Positions 55,836 through 64,000 of a stretch of DNA of 64,000 nt are shown piece by piece. Each line of letters begins with the position of its first letter. The stretch's first letter is position 1. The translations under genes were made by a program, and so were the position numbers. Below the pieces are notes generated by a model that saw only the letters and a program-made list of their open reading frames with translations, did no database searches and was not told the origin of the DNA. Source of the stretch: Notospermus geniculatus (taxonomy: Eukaryota > Nemertea > Pilidiophora > Heteronemertea > Lineidae); contig NMRB01000215.1 in the NCBI GenBank assembly GCA_002633025.1, forward strand, positions 1 through 64,000. Reading direction: 5' to 3'.

Positions 55836-56575
55836 AATGTGTATGCCAAGATTGGCATTTTCATAAAGAAAAATTTGGTCATTTTTTCATTGAAAACTAG
55901 GTGATCGAAAGACTTTTTCGTGCGAGTTACTGACTGTGGGCTGATTATTTGCAGTCTAGCCGTCATCATTTACTAATATCTCACTTTACATCTACCGTAT
56001 GTATGGAAAATTTCACTGCTACATGTATGGCGATGGTGCTTCTGTAATGTCTTATCTACAGTGATTAGATGTAGCTTGTTTGTCATTTACTTTAGTCCAT
56101 ATATGTACTGTAGGCCTATGTGTATTGGATTGTTGCTGTGAGTGTTGGTATGAGGTCATTGAATTGTGTTAGGAAATCTAGATCCAAGTACCGGTAGTAC
56201 TACTAACTTACTTTCACATAATCAGTAAATATCACAACCTTGGAAGACAAGAGCTGAATTCAAGTTTCCTCTGCAGTTTACGGTACAAATAATGGGCCCC
56301 CTCCTCACACAAGTGTTATTTGTATTAGGCCTAGGCGGCATTCATTTATGTGCATTGGATGTATTTTTACTATGTGTTCATTCGACTAAATGCTTCTAGA
56401 TTTTATTCAGTCATGTTTAGTTGTTCATGATTCCTACTGGTAATGCGGATCTGGGCCAACACTGAGCCATACGGTAGGTGAGCAAGGGCATGGTTCCCAG
56501 TTCAAGCACAGGCCACTGAAACCAAGTCAGAGGGTGGGTTGTGAGTGGTTGGGTTACTGAAAACACCCCCCCCCC

Positions 56576-56624
56576 NNNNNNNNNNNNNNNNNNNNNNNNN
56601 NNNNNNNNNNNNNNNNNNNNNNNN
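56576..56624. other. Assembly gap (49 N)
   Basis: A run of N preceded by a poly-C tract, probably a homopolymer-induced gap. Confidence 0.99.
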
Positions 56625-57480
56625 ATTGATCTGGTGAATGCCATTCAGTAGTTTCTGGTTTTCGACTGTCCTCGGCAGTCCACTTCATTGAGGAAGGCAA
56701 AGGCACGGCCTGAAGAGAATTGGTCTGGTTCCGCTTTACCATGAAACAAAAAATATCCTAGCGGTAAGATTTGGAACCAATCGAAGCGGATTGTTAATTG
56801 AACGCCGAGAAAAGCATGAATAATCATTCTTTACCATCGATTTTGTGACAAAATCATGAATCAAGTAACGCGCGATTAAATAAAGGTAGCCACCATTCAG
56901 AAAGTGATGGAAAACGGGTGGTTGGTACTACATGCAGCAACCTGCGCGCGTCCCAAAAAGTCACCGTTCCGTGCTCGCCCCGTCCGTCGTCGTCTGGTCG
57001 TGCGTGCGTGCGCGTCGCGCTTCCACTTTTGCCATGCTTGCATGCAGTGCACAGCCTGAGTGCATCTGTGCATTGCACTACATGGCTGGGCTCCAAGCCA
57101 ACTTGTGTCATTACAGTTGTGCATGCGCCGGTTACGAATGCCGCATGTATTTGTCATGACACATATTTTACAGTACTAACTAGGCCTACGGTAGGCGTAG
57201 GCACATGTGACATGATGTCAGGATTCGTGAGATACCGGTATGAAATGCAGTTGCAGATGCAGGCCCTGTCACTTGTCAGTGTCTGACTGTCAGCATGGTC
57301 AGTCATTCAGTGTCATATATAGTAGTAATGTTTGTGAAACTGTTAGGCCTACTGTTGCCTCACGGGGAGTCCCGACTGACAAACGCTAGGCCTACACCTG
57401 CCTACGGTACTAATTGACAGCAGAAGGATTTCTTTCATTTTCAGGTCATTCTGCAAAGAACACATCATCGTCGGAGAATC

Positions 57481-60400
57481 ATGGTGACATGTCTAATTGA
57501 ACTACACATTTGGTCCTTGAAAAATAATGTAACTACAACTGAGCATGATGTTGGTTGCTATAGCTACCATGAGAAGACAGAATCAAGTAAGTTTTGCACT
57601 GATATTTACCTACCGGGGTATAAGAAATGAGTAGAAGACAAGCGAACTAATACTTACTGAAGCATATTCTTGTGAAAGATCAGTCCTTTTATGTATGGAA
57701 AGGATGAGCTGTTGCTTCGTGATAGGCCTAGATCTTTCTTTTTCTCTGGTGTCATGCACGAAACAACTTAATAACAATGTGTTTCAGATCCATATGGTGA
57801 TCAGGTGTACTTGGAGGAAAGGCAACAACTTGTGGAAGGCCGTGACCTGACATGGACGCCAAAAAACAAACGACCTGATAAACTTCGAGATAATCTCAAG
57901 GATGTTGAGGTAGGATTGATAATTCCATGGACCGTGAATGTTTACCCGGTGACCATCCCAAGGAAGCTCTCTTTGTCTCTTACAGCCATACACTCTGCTA
58001 AACCCATGTCTGATTCGTCCATTTCAGGATTTGTTATCCGTCCATAAGTGCATCCATTGTAGATGGAGAACCAGACGGCTTTTACAGGTAATTTAAGAAG
58101 TCTTTGTCAGTCCAAGATTGCCTCTATCAAAATAGTTGCTGGTCCTATTGAACCGGTGCAATACAGGTTGAGGATGGCACCATGTAGTATGGTAGCTAAC
58201 AGGTCCTCTACTGACTGGTGGATGGTACCGACCTGGCACTGGCATGATAAAACTATAGTGAAGCCAGCAGCAATCTTCATGTCATGGCACTTCTAAAACT
58301 GAAGATGGTGACGTCTCATCTAATCTGCTGACTCTACTGGCAATCATCAGATTCAGAGTAATAATGTTTCTGTTCCAATTTTATCAGTGATTGCTTCCCT
58401 TTTCAGATCTTGCTCAGCAATGGTGTTGTTGTGTCATTCATTTTGAGTGCCTATTCTGGCGATGTGGAAAAGATATTCATCGACAAAACTTTAGTTGGAA
58501 AGTTGACATCTGATGTTGTCACTGATGGTGAGTAGTCCATGCTGGTCTTTGAACATTTTTTACTTTTCGTAGACCCACACAATTCTGAAGAACGTCTGTT
58601 TCAATCTGTTTCAGCTGTCTTTACTGACACATTTGCAGTATTATCCTACAGCGACAAGGCAAAACTGGACTATGTCAATTTCGCCAAGCCACTGCCCATC
58701 GGAGATGCCATCAAAAAATTTGACAAACTCACAGCATTTGATCCAAAGATTACACAGTTAGATTTACCGGGACCACAGACCAGTAGACGACTCGACCGCC
58801 ATCTGTCCTGTAATGCAAGTCAGGACCTGCTGGTGTCTTGGTGGGCGATCTCAAGCGAAGAGGCATGGCCCTGGTCACCTATGACTAGTGATCGAGAGAG
58901 GGCAAATCTGGTGGTGATTGGAGTAAATGGGTGAGTCTTCTCTGCACTTGATACTTGAGGAGTGCTAACTGCTGTGATAGGCAAAAACACTCAGTCTGAA
59001 GTGCCCCAGGGCTGGGTTGCACAAAACTCATGTTAGCGCTAACTTGGTGTTAGCGCTAACTTTATGTTAAATGACGTAAAAATCCATTGTCTTTTTACAT
59101 CATCTAACATAAAGTTAGGGCTAACACCAAGTTAGCGCTATCGTGAGTTTTGTGCAACCGGGCCCTGGAGAATAATTCTGCTCGAAAAAATGATAAAATA
59201 GGAGTAAACGCACAATAAGATGAAGTTCTTTCTCTTTCTAGTCTCAAATTGGATGTGCTGAGTTATATAAGGACAGAAGGCGACCCTATCAATATCACAT
59301 TCAGGTAAGTGTACAGTTTACAAGATTTATAAGGTGATGACGCATTCCTGTATGCATGTTTCTTCTTCAGTATTGCCTGTGGGGCATGAAATTGGTTTTA
59401 CGAACACCTAACAAAGCCATTTGGTGACTAAATTTGTCACGTGTAATGTTCCAATGACACTAAAAGTGATTCCTCAATTTTAATTCAGTCGTCTCAACTC
59501 GCACCAGATCTTCTCCCTAGAACAAGCTCTAGCATCTACGGGTGAGAGACGGGTAGATGTCTGCACATATGACGCTTCAAAAAATAAAGTAAGTCGGAGA
59601 TTTAAAGGGAATATTCCTGTTAATGCATCATCAAATGGCAGAAATTAAGCAATGAATCACTGCTTCTGATTGTAATTTCATCAGGACCCAATGGAGCCTC
59701 TTTGCTGTTTTGACTGCATCGTATTTGACACACATGCACAGGCACAGCTGGATAACATGCACAAGGCATACAGAATGTGGGAGATTTATAGAAATCTAAA
59801 TCGTTTCATCCCTTTCAGCTCATGAAGGCTCCTCCAACACCCATTCTGTTGAAAAGTAAGTATGCTGCTGTTTCCATTTCACTGATGACTTCAGTGGCAG
59901 TGTTGTACTGTATTCCATTTTACCGTACTGATAATTTCTACCCTGACAGTTCAATTGTAGTTCTCACTGTATGGCGGTAATGATAGTTTTAAGTTGTGTG
60001 GCAGGAATGATAGTTAATCTGAGACTTAGTCAGGTAGGAGCAATGGTAGTTCTTCAACTTAGTTCTGTGGCAGGAATGATAGTTCTCAGAGTTATTTCTG
60101 TGGCCGGAGTGATAGTTCTTAGAGTTAGTTGTGGGGCTGGAATGATAGTTCTTAGTCTTAGTCGTGTGGCAGGAATAATAGTTCTTAGACTTAGTCAGGT
60201 GGCAGGAGAATAGTTATGGGGCAGATACATGTACGGGCTGTGTATGTGAACTGATTTCCATGTCGTCATATACTTCAGATGCAGTTCTGTGCCATGGACG
60301 TAATCCTGCTGAAGATAAACTCATTATAGGCTGTGATGATGGATCCCTGGTAAGGATTTATAACTTGCTATCATTCCCTCAGCTTGTGTTATCTGGTGCT

Positions 60401-63400
60401 TCTAGACTTTGGTCATGGTGCACCAAAAATGAAGCACTTACTTTCAGCAAAGTATTTGATGGCGTGGAGAAGACTGTGAGCCAAGTAGCGGACATAGAAC
60501 TCAAAGGGATGAGGTAGCACATGGTTCAAGCTCACAGACATGGCTCGGAGATAGATTTACATAAATGTGCTACCATCTTTTACAACCATTTCAGGTTTTG
60601 TATGATGACAACAAGAGATCCACAGCTGTTGCACAGACATCATTGGTGAGTACCGGTACATGGAAATAAATCCTTCATAATATGGCTTGAGAGGTAAGAG
60701 TATCTTAGAAAGGGTGATATCAATATGTGCAGTGAACAAGAGGCTTGTCACTTTGTCTCTCCAGCAATTGACTTGGTTGAGATTGGTCCTTACTTATGGT
60801 TATGAGTGGTAGTATTACTTATGCAGTGCAGGATTACTTAGAAAGAAGGTTTATGTTTGATATCTGATGATACTTTCAGACTCCTCATATTATATCCTGG
60901 CATCCTGATGGTACCATTGTGATGGTTGCTAGTTCTAAAGGTGATATTCAGGTGAGATTGCCAACTCTTCTGATGATGACTGTGGGAAAAACGAGGTCTA
61001 AAAGGCATTTTCTTTACACACTTCACTCTATATGGCATGCGTTGGTGTGCCCTTTGGTATTGCATGTTTGTTAATTCATTGATTCGAGAGTCCAGTCCAA
61101 CTCAATTCAGTTACATAACCGGGTATTGTGATGATCTAAAATTCAGCTGAAAATACTCCTCTTTGAGTACCTTTAATTTGAGATGCTGTTGTATGCAAAT
61201 TTCCATGATTAATTTGCAGATATTTGACATGGCATTAGGATCACTGAACATACAGGTAGCCTCCGAGAACGTCAGCCCACTTCGCGTTCTTCGTCTTCAT
61301 CAGTATTTCCGTTCACCGCCGATCCTGAGCAAGATGGACTGGTGTACCTGTGAAGTTATACCGTCGGATTTCATCACGGACAGCATTGACTCCCAGCTGT
61401 TATGCTTCGACAGGTGAGTTTACCTCAAAACTGTGATAGATAACTCCTTTACTAATCACCAAGACTACCATGCCGTTTTCGCCATTTCAGGGGACCGTTG
61501 GCGATGATGCAGCTTGCTTTAGGAATCCAAAACCATAACAGACTGTCTCCAGTACAGCTGGTCAATCAGTACATCAAACATCAACAGCTGAATGAGGTAA
61601 GTAGGAGTCGGAGTGAGTGGAGTCTGTCGGAGTAGGTTAACCATGTAGTAGAGGCACTTTTCCCATGTGATCACACGTCACTGTCTGACATCATTCAACA
61701 ACGGTCACTGACGGCAAAGCGACATTGCTCATCAAAAAGTGGTTATGTATGAGGAGAGCCACACTCAATCATATGGATTGTGTCTGAAAGTGAACTCTTC
61801 ATGTGTATGGTCCTTGTTAGTTCACTTCTCCTGATTACTGGCCGTTACTTTCAGGCGGTGAACCTGTTAAACAGCATGAACTGGAGTATTGACAGCCAGA
61901 TGTGTTTCCTCTGTTTATCATCCATCATGACTCATCTTCTGAGGATGCCATTGACGAGCGATCAAGAGGGTAAGAAATTGGGCTAATTTTTGGGGTCGGG
62001 TTCCATATAATTATGGTAGTGGACCAGGACTGTCAGGTGAGATGAGTATCTTATGACAGTGGGGCACATAATAATCTTCTTGAGGACTTTTGAATGAATT
62101 GTGTAAAGGGGTCAGGACTTTCTCCCATTTTCCATCTTACTCTGAGGTGACAGAAGTTACCTCTCTGATTGGGTACTCCAGTCATGACATAACAAATCGC
62201 ATTGTGATCATTTCAGTTCAACTTGAGACAACACTTGGGACATTCTACGGCCGACAGCTGCCAGAGGTCGTGGTGCTAGAACACCGAGATCACATTGGCC
62301 GACTCGCCAGACGTTTCTTTCATCATCTCTTAAGATATTCAAGATTTGACAAAGCGTTTCTATTGGCTATCGACATCGGGTCACATGATCTTTTCATGGA
62401 TATTCATCACATGGCCAAGGATAAGGGAGAGATTGCGCTGGCTCAAGTCGCCAAGAAAAAAGCCGAGGAGATCGAAGCTGAGATGCCGCTTACAGGTGAG
62501 TCAAAAGTGAGGGGATATTTTGTGGAAAAGAGTGGAATATCATCATAAATGTGTACTCTTTATCTCCAGATACAACTGAATCCATCACGAGTTATGATGA
62601 CGAGTTTTCTCCCGATGCATCTCAGTCGATTGATGATGAGTCTGTGGACGAATACTTTGAGACGGACCTCGATAAACCTTACAACCCACCGCCGACTGCC
62701 AGTGCCAAGGTATGACATGGTCGTTCCATCTTTGTTTTAATGATTTTCTGCATCCTTGAGTAAATGGATGACTTAATAGTGCTAAAGTCATGAATGATAT
62801 TATACTGACTTGCCTGTCCTTTCCATGCTCCTTCTAGGTCACGCCACAAAGCCAACCACAGATCTCATCTGCTCAAGCTGCTTCTCAGTTATCAGAAAGG
62901 TGAGAAGGCTCTTATACCTAAACAGTTGAGGAGTGCCTTAACCACTTTGCTACTGAAATTTGCGTCACTACGGCATCCTCCCATACCAGGGGTTTTTACC
63001 TCACTTTCCTCTTCATTGTGTTTATGTGAGTGGAGGAGTGCAATAAAAACCCCTGCTGTGGGAGGATATATCATGGACAACCATGACAACTGTTCGACCA
63101 AAAAATGCTATTCCTGATTGAGATTGAGCAATAACCACTTTAGGACAATACTTTGATCCATGTCCTCTGTAAAAAGTTGTCCACTATAAAGTAAGGTTTT
63201 ACAAAATGTCTTTTTCAGACCTTACCCGTATAGCAGTGAGCTTGATGCTGACCTTGCTACAGAACTTTATGATGATTACACACGAGTGTTACTCGGTGAG
63301 GAATCACGACCAAGACAGTCAGGTGAGAAGAAGACATTTCATGCCATAAAACACCATCATGACTGATGATCTATGACACACTTTTAGGGTCCTTACTGTA

Positions 63401-63798
63401 GTATTGCACCAGTTGTGACCCGTGACAGCAAAATGATCAGAATGTGCACAGAGGAAGACCCAAGGTGACACCACGTGTGTTGATTTCATGATTGTCTGCC
63501 CGTTGTGAAATTTGACTTTATCCATTTCTGTAATTGTCTGGTGTAATCTTGGGTCTTCTTTCCGGTGCATTCCAACTCATTTTGCTGTCACAGGGCGCAT
63601 TTTGGTCTAGGAGCATACTTGAATCATTGCAGCAACCAAGTTGAGGCAAGATTGCATGAGCAGCAGCACTGAGGACTTTTGTCTTGGATGTTTGTCATTC
63701 AGTTTTCTGTTGACATTCCAGGGCAAAGACAAGGACAAAACGAGGCAGCAGATGAGTCGTCAAGTGCTGTTAAAGTCATCCACTTTGGTTTGGTCTGA
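57481..63798 (+). CDS. WDPCP: WDPCP (Fritz homologue), planar cell polarity and ciliogenesis effector
   Basis: Nineteen exons: 57481-57586, 57788-57909, 58028-58087, 58407-58527, 58615-58930, 59242-59304, 59489-59588, 59819-59855, 60279-60349, 60595-60645, 60880-60951, 61220-61413, 61491-61596, 61855-61969, 62217-62495, 62570-62709, 62838-62899, 63219-63322 and 63722-63798. Phases agree throughout, giving 731 residues; human has 746. Marks of the family are LIELHIWSLKNN at the start, RDLTWTPKNKRPDKLRD, WWAISSEEAWPWSP, EDKLIIGCDDGSL, PHIISWHPDGT, GDIQIFDMALGSLNIQ, NLLNSMNW, ETTLGTFYGR, RRFFHHLLRYSRFDKAFLLA and the ending VKVIHFGLV. WDPCP is a WD40-containing protein of the CPLANE complex. With INTU and FUZ it promotes intraflagellar transport assembly, septin organisation and planar polarity at the ciliary base. 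Introns carry two foldback elements and one tandem array. Confidence 0.97.
59008..59165. mobile_element. Hairpin MITE in WDPCP intron 5
   Basis: The ends CAGGGCTGGGTTGCACAAAA and TTTTGTGCAACCGGGCCCTG are complementary with two mismatches. Inside, repeated GTTAGCGCTAAC palindromes and TAACTTTATGTTA / TAACATAAAGTTA extend the arms to about 65 bp. Confidence 0.85.
59955..60215. repeat. 30-bp degenerate tandem array in WDPCP intron 8
   Basis: About eight units close to GTGGCAGGAATGATAGTTCT plus TAGACTTAGT. The 30-bp period keeps an 80-codon frame open (repeating VAGMIVL), but there is no splice support for its use. Confidence 0.8.
62974..63068. mobile_element. Mini-MITE with CATCCTCCCA ends in WDPCP intron 17
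   Basis: The left end CATCCTCCCATACCAGGGGT and the right end ACCCCTGCTGTGGGAGGATA are complementary. CACTTTCCTC-type and GAGTGGAGGAGTG-type words pair further in. It belongs to the same family as 28841-28919. Confidence 0.85.
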
Positions 63799-64000
63799 TG
63801 TAAATATCACACAAGCAGAAATCTACAGTCTGAAGTGCAGGACCAACAGGGATTGCTCCAACATGACAAGGGCCGCTGTGAACATGTGCTGTGCAGAAGA
63901 ATAGAGTAGTGCTGATATCTCCGAAGAATCTCTGCAACAAATTTTTGATATTACAGGAATTCTAGATTTAGAAATTTCCATGGGGTTTTATCCGATGCCG
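63799..64000. other. 3' flank of WDPCP
   Basis: Probable 3' UTR. No AATAAA signal was seen before the window ends. Confidence 0.4.

Larger units (their letters stand above)
55430..57480. other. Intergenic region between UTP25 and WDPCP
   Basis: Begins with the UTP25 3' flank, then holds a hairpin element (55733-55835), an assembly gap (56576-56624) and a CpG-rich stretch (about 56940-57030). The CpG-rich stretch may be the WDPCP promoter. Confidence 0.5.

Noticed and set aside
56417-56742. Open frames across the N run
   Set aside because: They are artefacts of translating through the assembly gap and the poly-C tract.
59971-60213. 80-codon hydrophobic repeat protein in WDPCP intron 8
   Set aside because: The open frame follows from a 30-bp tandem repeat. 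There is no splice or start context, and it falls inside a well-supported intron.

Overview
This looks like a window from a marine invertebrate animal genome. The genes have many short GT-AG exons and long introns, the palindrome TAGGCCTA is frequent, and miniature inverted-repeat elements, SINEs and tandem arrays are dense. A deuterostome (echinoderm, hemichordate or cephalochordate) is my best guess, but this is inference from gene content and sequence texture. Single N bases and one 49-base N run show that it is a draft assembly.

Layout. 1-14.7 kb: no recognisable gene, many repeats. 14.8-16.8 kb (+): a TauD/TfdA-type Fe(II)/2-oxoglutarate dioxygenase. 18.0-24.8 kb (-): an SLC1A/EAAT-like glutamate transporter whose first two coding exons are tandemly duplicated and whose predicted protein lacks the TM7 (NMDGT) segment. 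25.1-25.8 kb: a palindromic tandem array. 27.0-30.2 kb or beyond (+): an unrecognised secreted or surface glycoprotein built from two related modules. 31.8-32.3 kb: a 500-bp inverted-repeat element filled with CCGCGG units. 32.8-36.5 kb (+): a peroxisomal 2-hydroxyacid oxidase ending in SKL. 36.6-37.4 kb: a pogo-like non-autonomous element. 40.1-42.5 kb (-): a single-pass TPM-domain membrane protein of MOLO-1 type. 44.6-47.1 kb (-): a single-RRM RNA-binding protein of Lark/RBM4 type. 50.1-55.4 kb (+): UTP25 (digestive organ expansion factor). 57.5-63.8 kb (+): WDPCP (Fritz homologue).

Exon chains were built by eye from splice signals, reading-frame phase and remembered family motifs. For HAO, the TPM protein, the RRM protein, UTP25 and WDPCP the chain stays open from ATG to stop, with predicted lengths of 371, 377, 260, 763 and 731 residues. 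The genes do not form one pathway: two are metabolic oxidoreductases (one probably mitochondrial, one peroxisomal), two are membrane transport or receptor-accessory type, two act on RNA or ribosome biogenesis, and one is a ciliary and planar-polarity effector.

The non-genic DNA is the most distinctive part. It holds at least fifteen foldback or terminal-inverted-repeat elements of different families, 5S-rRNA-derived and tRNA-derived SINE remnants, and several tandem arrays. One array, inside the HAO gene, repeatedly copies the 5' splice site of its own intron.
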